64,000 nt of DNA from Pseudooceanicola nanhaiensis. Lineage in GTDB: Bacteria; Pseudomonadota; Alphaproteobacteria; Rhodobacterales; Rhodobacteraceae. The translations under genes and the position numbers were made by a program. Under the pieces are notes generated by a model. That model saw only the letters and a program-made list of their open reading frames with translations. It had not been told where the DNA came from and did not search any database. The stretch spans positions 308,219 through 372,218 of the forward strand of contig NZ_JAIUZP010000007.1 in assembly GCF_020171315.1 (NCBI RefSeq), read 5' to 3'. The first letter of the stretch is position 1. The number at the start of each line of letters is the position of its first letter. Of the stretch, positions 36,002-44,987 are shown one piece after another.

Positions 36002-37902
36002 GGCTGCTGCCCCGTGGCAAGGAACTGGCCGAGGTCCGCGCCGGTGAAGGGTTTGCGCAGCACCGGCGCGCGGGACTTGGCCGCGCGGTGCAGCGGATGG
36101 TCCGGGCGCAGCGAGGTCATCAGGTAGCAGGGCGGCGCATTGGCGGGCAGCCGGTCCAGCAGGTCAAGCCCGGTGGCGGCGCCCTCCAGCGTGATGTCGG
36201 AGAGGATCAGCGTGACGCCCGGCACCTGCGTGGCCAGCGTCAGCGCCTCCTCGGTCGAGGCGGCCTCGATCACGGAATGGCCCTGCGCGCGCAGCATGTC
36301 GCGGATCGCGTCGCGCAGATCCGGGCTGTCCTCCACCAGCAGGGCAAGGCCGGGCTCTGCCGGGCGGGGCGCCTCGCGCAGGGGCAGGCGCAGGGTGACC
36401 CGCGCGCCGGTGGCGGTGTTCTCCAGCCGGACCCGTCCGCCCGCCAGCTTGGCCATGTCATAGACCATGGCGAGGCCAAGGCCCGACCCCTCGCCGCCCT
36501 TGGTGGTATAGAAGGGATCGAGCCCGCGTTTCAGCGCCTCGGGCGAGAAGCCGGGGCCGGTGTCGGTGACGGTGAACTCCAGCCATGTTTCCTTGAGCCG
36601 CGCGGCCGTCAGGGTGATCCGCCCCGCCCCGGCACAGGCGTCACGGGCATTGAGGATCAGGTTCAGCAGGCTGTCCTGCACCTGACCGCTGTCCAGCATC
36701 AGCCGCCCCGGGCCCAGTCGGTCCTCCAGCGAGAAGCGAACACCGTCGGGCAGGGCTGAGGTTGCCAGCGTTTTCAGGTCGCGCAGCAGGGCGGCGGGAT
36801 CGCAGGGGGTGGGCGTGTAATCCCGCCCGGTCGTCATGGCGGCGATCCGGTCCAACAGGCGCCCGCCGCGTTTCGCCGCCGACAGCGTGGCCGAGACCAG
36901 CGGCTGTGCCTCGTCCGAAAGCTCCATACGCAAGAGCCGCGACTGGCTGCCGAGGATGATCGTCAGCAGGTTTGAGAAGTCATGCGCCATGCCCGAGGTC
37001 ATCTGCGCCGCCAGTTCCCGCCGCCGGGTTTGTTGCAGGGCGTTGCGGGTCTGGGTTTCCTCGGTCACGTCCTGCGACAGGATGTAGACACCGCCGTCGC
37101 CATCGGGCGTGGTGGCCGTACGGATGCGTCTGGAACTGGCCTCGTCGGTGAATTCGAAGGAGGAAGCGCGGCCCTCCTGCGCGATCTCCACGTAGGGCAA
37201 CACCGCCTGATAGGCCTGCGTGCCGAGCACATCGGCCATGTGAAGCCCGAGGATGTTCGAGGGCCGCCCGGGCATGATCGCGTTCAGCCGGCGGTTGGAA
37301 TAGGTATAGACCCGGTCCGCGCCGACATGGGCGATATGGGCCGGCATCATCTCTGTCGTCAGGCGGATGCGGGCCTCCATCTCGGTCAGCTCGCGCTTGG
37401 CCTCGGAGAGGGCTGCGTTGGTGGCCTGAAGCTTGCGGTTCGTGGCGGCCAGCTCCTCGGCCCGGGTCAGCAGCTGTTCGGAGAGTTCCTCTGACCGGGC
37501 GCGCAACAGGCCTTCGTGCTGCTTGATGTGGGTGATGTCGGTGTAGACGGTCACCCAGCCGCCCTGCGGCAGGGGCGCGCCCTCGACGCTGATCGTACGG
37601 CCATTGGCGCGGCTGCGCTCCATGTAGTGCGGCTGAAAGGCCAACGCCTGTTCCACACGGCGGCGTACGGCGACGTCCTCGTCATCGACCGGGCCGTATT
37701 CGCCACGCTGGACAAGGTAGCGGATCGTCGCCTCGAAGGGCGCGCCGGGGCGGGCCAGTTCGGGCGGCAGGTCGAACATTTCGCGGAACGGGCGGTTGCA
37801 GGTGACCAGCTGGAGGTCGTCGTCATAGATCGACATGGCCTGGGCGATCAGGTTCAGCCCGGCCTGCATCATGGCGTGCGGATCTGCCTGCATGCTCTTC
37901 AC
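35998..37902 (-). CDS. Hybrid PAS sensor histidine kinase
   Basis: A 634-residue cytosolic hybrid kinase. It has an N-terminal PAS_7-type domain (about residues 10-125), a coiled coil (130-180), a second PAS (180-285), a HisKA helix with MAHDFSNLL (phospho-His near 307), an HATPase_c domain (DTGPGFSP, GEGSGLGLAMV near 455) and a C-terminal receiver (from about 520, Asp in LILSDITLEG). There are no membrane spans, so it senses a cytoplasmic signal. The start is a GTG at 37902 after AGGAGGAGACATC; an ATG three codons in is the alternative. Such PAS_7 hybrids often control alcohol or organic acid use. Confidence 0.92.
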   Translation of the reverse strand: MKSMQADPHAMMQAGLNLIAQAMSIYDDDLQLVTCNRPFREMFDLPPELARPGAPFEATIRYLVQRGEYGPVDDEDVAVRRRVEQALAFQPHYMERSRANGRTISVEGAPLPQGGWVTVYTDITHIKQHEGLLRARSEELSEQLLTRAEELAATNRKLQATNAALSEAKRELTEMEARIRLTTEMMPAHIAHVGADRVYTYSNRRLNAIMPGRPSNILGLHMADVLGTQAYQAVLPYVEIAQEGRASSFEFTDEASSRRIRTATTPDGDGGVYILSQDVTEETQTRNALQQTRRRELAAQMTSGMAHDFSNLLTIILGSQSRLLRMELSDEAQPLVSATLSAAKRGGRLLDRIAAMTTGRDYTPTPCDPAALLRDLKTLATSALPDGVRFSLEDRLGPGRLMLDSGQVQDSLLNLILNARDACAGAGRITLTAARLKETWLEFTVTDTGPGFSPEALKRGLDPFYTTKGGEGSGLGLAMVYDMAKLAGGRVRLENTATGARVTLRLPLREAPRPAEPGLALLVEDSPDLRDAIRDMLRAQGHSVIEAASTEEALTLATQVPGVTLILSDITLEGAATGLDLLDRLPANAPPCYLMTSLRPDHPLHRAAKSRAPVLRKPFTGADLGQFLATGQQP

Positions 37903-38105
37903 GATGTCTCCTCCTGTCCTATGGCTACCGCGCCCGCGGGTTTCGGGGAAGCCCCAAGGGCGGGCTGCGACGCCGTGTAACAATTCGTTAGATTCTGGAA
38001 ATGATGCGGCAAAACTCTCCGCATTAAGCTGCCTGAAAGCACGGGGAGTCGTCGGGGGTGGAGGCCCGGCGACGGGAAAACCCCGCGCTGATGGGAGGAG
38101 ACTAC

Positions 38106-40079
38106 ATGGAACCTGTGTCCAAGGACGCGGGCGGGCTGACGTCCGTCCCGGCCCTCTTGGACCGGAACGCTCAGCGTTTCGGGACCAAACCCGCGTACCG
38201 GGAAAAGGAATTCGGCATCTGGCAAAGCTGGACATGGGCCGAGACCCGCGAGGAGATCCGCAGCCTCGCCCTTGGCCTGCTGAACCTCGGCGCGGGGCCG
38301 GGCGACTTCATCGCCATCATCGGCTCCAACCGGCCGCACCTCTATTGGTCCATGGTCGCCTCGCAGATGGTCGGCGCGATCCCTGTGCCGGTCTATCAGG
38401 ACAGCGCGGCCGAGGAGATGGCCTATGTCCTCGACCATTGCGGCGCGCGCTTCGTCATCGCCGAGGATCAGGAGCAGGTCGACAAGGTGATCGACGTGCA
38501 GGAGGGCCTGACCAACTTCGAGCACATGATCTACCTCGATCCGCGGGGGATGCGGAAATACGACCATTCCCGCCTGCATGACTTCGCCCATATCCAGGAG
38601 CAGGGTCATGCTGCGCGCGATGAGCTGAGCCCGGAACTGGACCGCCGCATCGCGGGCATCGGCTACGACGACACCTGCGTGATGCTCTATACCTCGGGCA
38701 CAACCGGCAAGCCCAAGGGCGTGGTGCTGTCGAACCGCAACATCATCGAGACCTCGAAGAATTCCAGCGAGTTCGATCACCTCGGCCCGGGCGAGGAGGT
38801 TCTGGCCTACCTGCCGATGGCCTGGGTGGGGGATTTCATCTTCTCCATCGGGCAGGCCTACTGGAGCGGGTTCTGCGTGAACTGCCCCGAGAGCGCCGAG
38901 ACGATGATGACCGACCTGCGCGAGATCGGGCCGACCTATTACTTCGCCCCGCCGCGGGTGTTCGAGGGCCAGCTGACGACCGTGATGATCCGGATGGAGG
39001 ACGCGGGCAAACTGAAGCGCTGGCTTTTCAAGACCTTCATGGAACACGCCCGCAAGGTGGGGCCGATGATCCTCGACGGCAAACCGGTGAGCGCGGGCGA
39101 CCGGCTGAAGTACAAGATTGGCGATCTCTGCATCTACGGGCCGCTCAAGAACACGCTGGGGCTGAGCCGGGTGCGCGTGGGCTATACCGCGGGCGAGGCG
39201 ATCGGGCCCGAGATCTTCGATTTCTACCGCTCGCTGGGGATCAACCTGAAGCAGCTCTACGGCCAGACCGAGGCCTCTGTCTTCATCACCCAGCAGCCCG
39301 ATGGCGAAGTCCGGTCCGATACGGTGGGCGTGCCCTCTCCGGGGGTCGAGGTGAAGATCGCCGAGAGCGGCGAGGTCTTCTACCGCGGGCCGGGCGTCTT
39401 CGTGGAATATTACAAGAACGCCGACAGCACCGCCTCGACCAAGGACGCCGAGGGCTGGGTCGCCACCGGGGACGCGGGCTTCTTCGAGCCGGACACCGGG
39501 CACCTGCGGATCATCGACCGGGCCAAGGACGTGGGCAAGATGGCCGACGGCCGCCTGTTTGCGCCCAAGTATGTCGAGAACAAGCTGAAGTTCTTCCCGA
39601 ACATCCTGGAGGCCGTGGTCTTCGGCAACGGGCGCGAGACCTGCACCGCCTTCATCAACATCGACCTGAACGCAGTCGGCAACTGGGCCGAGCGGAACAA
39701 CATCGCCTATTCCTCCTATCAGGAACTGGCGGGCCATCCGCAGGTGCTGGACACGATCCAGAGCCACGTCGAGGAGGTGAACCGCTCTGTCGCCGAGGAC
39801 GAGATGCTGTCGGGCTGCCAGATCCATCGCTTCCTCGTGCTGCACAAGGAACTGGATGCCGATGACGGCGAGATGACCCGCACCCGCAAGGTGCGCCGCA
39901 AGATCATCGAGGAGAAATACCACGACCTGATCACCGCGCTCTACGACGGGTCCGACAGGATCGCGACGCGGACCGAGGTGACCTACGAGGACGGTCGCAA
40001 GGGCTACATCTCGGCCACGCTGGACATCCGGGACGCCAAGGTGATGCCGGCGATGACGGCACGGGTGGCGGCAGAATGA
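38106..40079 (+). CDS. Long-chain acyl-CoA synthetase-like AMP-binding enzyme
   Basis: A 657-residue adenylate-forming ligase of the long ACSL/bubblegum type. The loop YTSGTTGKPKGVVLSNRN is near residue 200, LYGQTEASV near 385, and ATGDAGFF...IDRAKDVGKMADG near 460-485. It converts a carboxylic acid to its CoA ester. The ATG at 38106 follows GGGAGGAGACTAC. It is the first gene of a nine-gene plus-strand operon with a branched-chain-amino-acid-type ABC transporter, so transport and activation are probably coupled. Its stop overlaps the next start (ATGA). Confidence 0.9.
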   Translation: MEPVSKDAGGLTSVPALLDRNAQRFGTKPAYREKEFGIWQSWTWAETREEIRSLALGLLNLGAGPGDFIAIIGSNRPHLYWSMVASQMVGAIPVPVYQDSAAEEMAYVLDHCGARFVIAEDQEQVDKVIDVQEGLTNFEHMIYLDPRGMRKYDHSRLHDFAHIQEQGHAARDELSPELDRRIAGIGYDDTCVMLYTSGTTGKPKGVVLSNRNIIETSKNSSEFDHLGPGEEVLAYLPMAWVGDFIFSIGQAYWSGFCVNCPESAETMMTDLREIGPTYYFAPPRVFEGQLTTVMIRMEDAGKLKRWLFKTFMEHARKVGPMILDGKPVSAGDRLKYKIGDLCIYGPLKNTLGLSRVRVGYTAGEAIGPEIFDFYRSLGINLKQLYGQTEASVFITQQPDGEVRSDTVGVPSPGVEVKIAESGEVFYRGPGVFVEYYKNADSTASTKDAEGWVATGDAGFFEPDTGHLRIIDRAKDVGKMADGRLFAPKYVENKLKFFPNILEAVVFGNGRETCTAFINIDLNAVGNWAERNNIAYSSYQELAGHPQVLDTIQSHVEEVNRSVAEDEMLSGCQIHRFLVLHKELDADDGEMTRTRKVRRKIIEEKYHDLITALYDGSDRIATRTEVTYEDGRKGYISATLDIRDAKVMPAMTARVAAE

Positions 40080-40918
40080 CGGGGGACATGCAGATGAACG
40101 CGATGACCGATCAGGGTGGCTATGTCACCGAGGACGGCCGCAAGATCGGCGGCGTGATGATGGAGATGAAGAACATCACCCTGCGCTTCGGCGGCGTGGT
40201 GGCGATCAAGGACATCTCCTTCGACATCCGCGAGGGCGAGATCCGCGCGATCATCGGGCCGAACGGGGCAGGCAAGTCGTCGATGCTGAACGTGATCAGC
40301 GGCTTCTACAATCCGCAGGAAGGCGAGGTCTGGTTCCACGGTAAGCGCCGTGCGCCGATGAAGCCCTACCAGGTGGCGCAGCAGGGCATCGCCCGCACGT
40401 TCCAGAACATCGCGCTCTTCGAGGGGATGACGGTGCTGGACAACGTGATGACCGGCCGGCTGACCCAGATGAAGGCGGGCATGGCCGCGCAGGCGCTGTG
40501 GTGGGGCAAGGCCGAGCGCGAGGAGGTCGAGAACCGCGAGTTCGTCGAGAAGATCATCGATTTCCTCGAGATCCAGAACATCCGCAAGACGCCGGTCGCA
40601 CGGCTGCCCTACGGCCTGAAGAAGCGGGTCGAACTGGCCCGCGCGCTGGCGGCGGAGCCAAAACTGCTGCTGCTGGACGAGCCGATGGCCGGCATGAACG
40701 TGGAGGAGAAGGAGGACATGTCCCGCTTCATCCTCGACGTGAACGATGAATTCGGCACCACCATCGCCCTGATCGAACACGACATGGGCGTGGTGATGGA
40801 CCTCTCCGACCGCGTGGTCGTCATGGATTACGGCAAGAAGATCGGAGACGGCCCGCCGGACGAGGTCCGCAACAATCAAGACGTGATCGACGCCTATCTC
40901 GGCGTGGCGCATGACTGA
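40076..40918 (+). CDS. ABC transporter ATP-binding protein (LivG-like)
   Basis: A 280-residue ATPase with Walker A GPNGAGKSSMLNVISG (about residue 60), a Q-loop in IARTFQNIALFEGMTV, a degenerate signature LPYGLKKRVELARAL in place of LSGGQ, Walker B LLLLDEPMAGMN and an H-loop Glu-His-Asp. The LPYG variant is common in LivG-type subunits. It lies in the cytoplasm and pairs with the LivF-like ATPase at 44988 to energise the two permeases. It is translationally coupled to the synthetase gene. Confidence 0.93.
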   Translation: MTGDMQMNAMTDQGGYVTEDGRKIGGVMMEMKNITLRFGGVVAIKDISFDIREGEIRAIIGPNGAGKSSMLNVISGFYNPQEGEVWFHGKRRAPMKPYQVAQQGIARTFQNIALFEGMTVLDNVMTGRLTQMKAGMAAQALWWGKAEREEVENREFVEKIIDFLEIQNIRKTPVARLPYGLKKRVELARALAAEPKLLLLDEPMAGMNVEEKEDMSRFILDVNDEFGTTIALIEHDMGVVMDLSDRVVVMDYGKKIGDGPPDEVRNNQDVIDAYLGVAHD

Positions 40919-40969
40919 TCCCCTTGAGCGAGGGGTAAGGGACAGGAAGGCCCGTGGGAGCGGGTCAGG

Positions 40970-41026
40970 CACCGGCGGCGTGCTGCCGGTGTAGGGTCAT
41001 CCAACGCCCCCCGTGGGCGCTGGATG
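40970..41026 (+). promoter_or_regulatory. Two hairpins in the 205-bp gap inside the transporter operon
   Basis: CACCGGC...GCCGGTG (40970-40976 with 40985-40991) and a 12-bp stem with one mismatch (40998-41009 with 41015-41026) follow the LivG-like gene. They have no T-run. They may stabilise an upstream mRNA segment or attenuate the distal genes; there is no clear promoter between them and the permease. Confidence 0.45.
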
Positions 41027-41123
41027 CAGGGGAACCCCGGCGTTGGGAGGCGTACGGGGTGTGTCGTGGATGTGGGAGGCTGCGGCACAACTGAGAGACC
41101 GGAGGCAAGGGAGGAGCCCGAGA

Positions 41124-42110
41124 ATGCCGGAACAATTGCTTTTCGCCATGGAGGTCACGCTGAACGGCCTGATGGCCGGCGTGCTCTACGCGCTGGTCGC
41201 GCTGGGCTTCGTCCTGATCTTCAAGGCCAGCGGCATCTTCAACTACGCGCAGGGGGTCATGGCCCTTTTCGCGGCGCTGACGCTGGTCGGGATCATGGAG
41301 GGGCAGATCCCCTTCAGTCACCTGATCAATGCCACGCTGGGCACGGACATCCACCACTTCGGCTGGCATGTGCCGGGCATCCTCGCGATCGTGTTGACCA
41401 TGGTGGTCATGGTGGGGCTGGCCTGGGCGGTGAACCAGTTCGTGATGCGCCACCTCGTGAACCAGGAGCCGATCATCCTCTTCATGGCGACCATCGGTCT
41501 GGCCTATTTCCTCGAGGGCCTGGGCGACATCATGTGGGGCTCGGACATCAAGACGCTCGACGTGGGGCTGCCGCAGGGCATCAACACCTGGATCGACGAG
41601 ACCACCTTCGAGGCCTTCGGTTACGGCTTCTTCATCGACAACCTCGACATCGTGGCGACCGTGATCGCGGCGCTGCTGGTGATCGCGCTGGTGATCTTCA
41701 GCCAGTACACCAAGCAGGGCCGCGCCATGCGCGCCGTGGCGGACGATCACCAGGCCGCGCTGTCGGTGGGCATCTCGCTGAACTTCATCTGGGTCATGGT
41801 CTGGTCGGTGGCGGGGTTCGTCGCGCTGGTGGCCGGGATCATGTGGGGCTCCAAGTCGGGGGTGCAGTTCTCGCTCTCGCTGATCGCGCTGAAGGCGCTG
41901 CCGGTGCTGATGCTGGGCGGCTTCACCTCGATCCCCGGGGCCATCGTCGGCGGGCTGATCATCGGCGTGGGCGAGAAGCTCTTTGAATTCGCCATCGGCC
42001 CCATGGTGGGCGGCGCGACCGAGAACTGGTTCGCCTACGTTCTGGCGCTGATCTTCCTCGTCTTCCGGCCGCAGGGCCTGTTCGGCGAACGCATCATCGA
42101 GAGGGTCTGA
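41124..42110 (+). CDS. ABC transporter permease (LivH-like)
   Basis: A 328-residue inner-membrane permease with about eight hydrophobic helices. The LivH-type N-terminus ALVALGFVLIFKASGIFNYAQG and the C-terminal cytoplasmic coupling region LIALKALPVLMLGGFTSIPGAIVGG are characteristic. The ATG at 41124 follows GGGAGGAGCCCGAGA and is preferred over frames opening further upstream. It forms the translocation path with the LivM-like protein at 42483. Confidence 0.93.
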   Translation: MPEQLLFAMEVTLNGLMAGVLYALVALGFVLIFKASGIFNYAQGVMALFAALTLVGIMEGQIPFSHLINATLGTDIHHFGWHVPGILAIVLTMVVMVGLAWAVNQFVMRHLVNQEPIILFMATIGLAYFLEGLGDIMWGSDIKTLDVGLPQGINTWIDETTFEAFGYGFFIDNLDIVATVIAALLVIALVIFSQYTKQGRAMRAVADDHQAALSVGISLNFIWVMVWSVAGFVALVAGIMWGSKSGVQFSLSLIALKALPVLMLGGFTSIPGAIVGGLIIGVGEKLFEFAIGPMVGGATENWFAYVLALIFLVFRPQGLFGERIIERV

Positions 42111-42113
42111 GCC

Positions 42114-42365
42114 ATGCTGACGCAACCGCTTCCCGAAGAGATGCTGCCGGACCCCGCCCCCCACCGCCCGCTGAGCCGGGCCGGGCGCAAGACGATCGCC
42201 ACGCTCTGCGTGCTGGGCTGGTCGGTGTTCTGGGTCTTCGGCTTCCTCGCGCTCTCCGCCGATCCGATCCACGGATGGGGCATCGCCGGCGCGTCGCTCA
42301 TCGCCTTCGCAGGGCTCGTCACCGGGCTCGTCACCTACCTGAAACTCTGCCGGGAGATCACCTGA
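42114..42365 (+). CDS. Small two-span membrane protein, 83 aa
   Basis: An 83-residue protein with a proline-rich, charged N-terminus and two hydrophobic helices (TLCVLGWSVFWVFGFLALSA and GIAGASLIAFAGLVTGLVTYL). It lies between the two permease genes of the ABC operon, three bases after the first, so it is part of the operon. It may be an accessory subunit of the transporter. No family recognised. Confidence 0.7.
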   Translation: MLTQPLPEEMLPDPAPHRPLSRAGRKTIATLCVLGWSVFWVFGFLALSADPIHGWGIAGASLIAFAGLVTGLVTYLKLCREIT

Positions 42366-42478
42366 TGCTGATGGGCACGAACCTGATGGGATTTGAACAT
42401 CCCGACCATGGCGCCATGTGGCTGGTGCTGCGCCCGGCGCAGCCCACCCGCCCCGAACCCACCCGGACCGGAGGATAA
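42365..42478 (+). CDS. Possible coupled micro-ORF, 37 aa
   Basis: An ATG at 42365 overlaps the previous stop (TGATG) and opens 37 codons (MLMGTNLMGFEHPDHGAMWL, then a proline-rich tail), ending four bases before the LivM-like start. Its last codons contain the GGAGG ribosome-binding site of that gene. It may serve only to keep ribosomes moving into the next gene, or it may make a small peptide. Confidence 0.45.
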   Translation: MLMGTNLMGFEHPDHGAMWLVLRPAQPTRPEPTRTGG

Positions 42479-42482
42479 GAGC

Positions 42483-43559
42483 ATGTTCTACCGCGAAGCC
42501 GGTGACTTCAAGACGACCTACGTCGACGACAACCAGACCTTCCCGATCAAGTTCGACCGCTACCGCTACTACGCGGTGCTCTTCGTGGCGCTGGCGATCG
42601 TGCCGTTCCTCGTGAACGACTACTGGGCCAATGCGGTGCTGCTGCCCTTCCTGATCTACGCCATCGCGGCAATCGGGCTGAACATCCTCGTGGGCTACTG
42701 CGGGCAGCTGTCTCTGGGCACCGGGGGGTTCATGGCCGTGGGGGCCTATGCCTGCTACAAGCTGATGACCGCCTTCCCTGAGGTCAATATCGTGATCCAC
42801 GTGGTGCTTGCCGGGGGCGTGACCGCCTGCGTCGGCGTGCTCTTCGGCCTGCCGTCGCTGCGGATCAAGGGGTTCTACCTCGCGGTGGCCACGCTGGCGG
42901 CGCAGTTCTTCCTCGTCTGGCTCTTCAACAAGGTGCCGTGGTTCTACAACCACTCCGCCTCGGGCCAGATCTCGGCGCCCGAACGCTCGGTCTTCGGGAT
43001 CGTCGTGACCGGGGCCAATGCGGATGCCTGGGCGAAGTACATGATCTGCCTCGTCTTCGTGTTCGGCGCGGCCTGGCTGGCGCGGAACCTGACCCGCGGC
43101 TCCGTCGGGCGGCGCTGGATGGCGATCCGCGACATGGACATCGCGGCCGAGATCATCGGGGTGAACCCCCTCAAGGCCAAGCTGACCGCCTTCGCCGTCT
43201 CGTCCTTCTTCGTGGGCGTGGCCGGGGCGCTGTTCTTCTCGGTATACCTCGGCGCGGTCGAGGTGGGCGAGGTCTTCGGCATCCAGAAGAGCTTCCTCGT
43301 ACTCTTCATGATCATCATCGGCGGGCTGGGGTCGATCTTCGGCTCCTTCGCGGGGGCGGCCTTCATCGTGCTGCTGCCGGTCTTCCTGAAGAACGTCCTC
43401 GTGGGCGGCTTCGGCTGGGCGACCGACCTCGCGGCGCACCTCGAAATCATGATCCTCGGCGGTCTCATCGTGGTCTTCCTGATCGCGGAACCGCATGGGC
43501 TGGCGCAGCTCTGGCGCGTCGCCAAGGAGAAACTGAGACTCTGGCCCTTCCCGCACTGA
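42483..43559 (+). CDS. ABC transporter permease (LivM-like)
   Basis: A 358-residue permease with about nine hydrophobic helices. The LivM landmarks are AAIGLNILVGYCGQLSLGTGGFMAVGAYA and MAIRDMDIAAEIIGVNPLKAKLTAFAVSSF, the latter being the coupling helix region. IIIGGLGSIFGSFAGAAFI follows near the C-terminus. The start at 42483 has ACCGGAGGATAAGAGC upstream. Confidence 0.93.
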   Translation: MFYREAGDFKTTYVDDNQTFPIKFDRYRYYAVLFVALAIVPFLVNDYWANAVLLPFLIYAIAAIGLNILVGYCGQLSLGTGGFMAVGAYACYKLMTAFPEVNIVIHVVLAGGVTACVGVLFGLPSLRIKGFYLAVATLAAQFFLVWLFNKVPWFYNHSASGQISAPERSVFGIVVTGANADAWAKYMICLVFVFGAAWLARNLTRGSVGRRWMAIRDMDIAAEIIGVNPLKAKLTAFAVSSFFVGVAGALFFSVYLGAVEVGEVFGIQKSFLVLFMIIIGGLGSIFGSFAGAAFIVLLPVFLKNVLVGGFGWATDLAAHLEIMILGGLIVVFLIAEPHGLAQLWRVAKEKLRLWPFPH

Positions 43560-43641
43560 GGAGAGCGGCAGGCCAGTAAGACCGATCGGGGCGGAACCCC
43601 GGCAAGACCAGCATCGAAAGAACCAAGGGAGGAGACATTCG

Positions 43642-44925
43642 ATGAAACTGACGTTCACCATGGCCGCGGTGGCTGCCATCATGGCGGCGGCGCCTGCCTC
43701 TGCCGATCTGACCTTCAGCGCGCTGAGCTATCGCACCGGGCCCTATGCCGCCAACGGCATCCCCTTCGCGGACGGCTATCAGGACTATTTCACCCTGCTG
43801 AACGAGCGTGACGGCGGCATCGGCGGCGAGAAGATCAACCTCGTCGAATGCGAGACCGGCTATAACACCGAGAAGGGCGTTGAGTGCTACGAGAGCACCA
43901 AGGGCTCCGGCGCGCTGGTCTATCAGCCGCTGTCCACGGGCATCACCTACCAGCTGATCCCCAAGGCCACCGCGGACAGCATCCCGGTGCACTCGATGGG
44001 CTATGGCCGGACCTCCGCCAAGAATGGCGCGGTCTTCCCCTATATCTTCAACTATCCCGCCAACTACTGGGATGGGGCCTCGGTCGCGATCAAGCACCTG
44101 CTGGACGAGAACGGCGGCGACCTGTCGGGCAAGAAGATCGCGCTGGTCTACCACAACTCCGCCTACGGCAAGGAGCCGATCCGCACGCTGGAAGAGCTGG
44201 CCAAGAAGCACGGCTATGAGCTGTCGCTGCTGCCGGTCGACCATCCCGGTCAGGAGCAGAAATCCCAGTGGCTGCAGATCCGCCGCGAGAAGCCGGATTA
44301 CGTGATCATGTGGGGCTGGGGCGTGATGAACCAGGTGGCGATCCAGGAAGCGGTGAACATCCGCTACCCGATGGACCACTTCATCGGCATCTGGTGGTCC
44401 GGCTCCGAGAACGACGTGAAGCCGGCGGGCCCCAAGGCCGATGGCTACAAGGCGCTGACCTTCCACAACCTCGGCATGGATTACCCGCTTTACGATGACA
44501 TGAAGAAATACGTCATCGACGCGGGCAAGGCCGCAGGCGCGGGCGATCAGGTGGGCACGGTGCTCTACAACCGCGGCATGTACGCCGCGATGCTGGCCGC
44601 CGAAGCCGCCAAGACCGCGCAGGAGATGAGCGGCACCACGCAGATCACCCCGGCGCAGATGCGCGACGGGATGGAGCACCTCGTCATCACCGAAGAGAAG
44701 ATGGCCGGTCTCGGCCTGCCGAACTTCGGGCCCGAGTTCGAAGTGACCTGCGAGAACCACGGCGGCAACGGCTTTGCGGCCGTCTCGCAGTGGAACGCCG
44801 CCGAAGGCCACTTCAACCTGATCACCGACTACATGCAGTCGGATCAGGAGGTGTTGGCGCCGCTGGTGGAGGCCGACAGCAAGGCCTACGCCGAGGAATC
44901 GGGGATCACCCCGGGCTGCATGTAA
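43642..44925 (+). CDS. ABC transporter substrate-binding protein (LivK-like, Peripla_BP_6)
   Basis: A 427-residue periplasmic protein with a signal peptide (MAAVAAIMAAAPASADLTF). The type I binding-protein fold starts with LSYRTGPYAANGIPFADGYQDYF and contains VECETGYNTEKGVECYE and KKIALVYHNSAYGKEPI. It is longer than LivK (about 370 residues) and falls into the group annotated for branched amino acids but often binding aromatic or other organic acids. The two CoA ligases in the operon favour an organic acid ligand; that is inference. Confidence 0.92.
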   Translation: MKLTFTMAAVAAIMAAAPASADLTFSALSYRTGPYAANGIPFADGYQDYFTLLNERDGGIGGEKINLVECETGYNTEKGVECYESTKGSGALVYQPLSTGITYQLIPKATADSIPVHSMGYGRTSAKNGAVFPYIFNYPANYWDGASVAIKHLLDENGGDLSGKKIALVYHNSAYGKEPIRTLEELAKKHGYELSLLPVDHPGQEQKSQWLQIRREKPDYVIMWGWGVMNQVAIQEAVNIRYPMDHFIGIWWSGSENDVKPAGPKADGYKALTFHNLGMDYPLYDDMKKYVIDAGKAAGAGDQVGTVLYNRGMYAAMLAAEAAKTAQEMSGTTQITPAQMRDGMEHLVITEEKMAGLGLPNFGPEFEVTCENHGGNGFAAVSQWNAAEGHFNLITDYMQSDQEVLAPLVEADSKAYAEESGITPGCM

Positions 44926-44933
44926 ACCGACCT

Positions 44934-44969
44934 CCCCGGCTGCGCGTCCCGCGTGCGGCCGGGGGTTTT
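44934..44969 (+). terminator. Hairpin with T-run between binding protein and LivF-like gene
   Basis: CCCCGGC...GCCGGGG with a further GC-rich stem inside, followed by TTTT. As a partial terminator it would make more mRNA for the binding protein than for the distal ATPase and ligase, a common pattern in ABC operons. Confidence 0.6.
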
Positions 44970-44987
44970 CCCGAAAGAGGTACAGCC

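Noticed and set aside
40965..43682. Very long antisense open frame (905 codons) opposite the permease genes
   Set aside because: It is a shadow of GC-rich codon use in the real plus-strand genes: His/Asp/Glu/Arg-rich translation, no domain, and opposite two permeases with clear family motifs.
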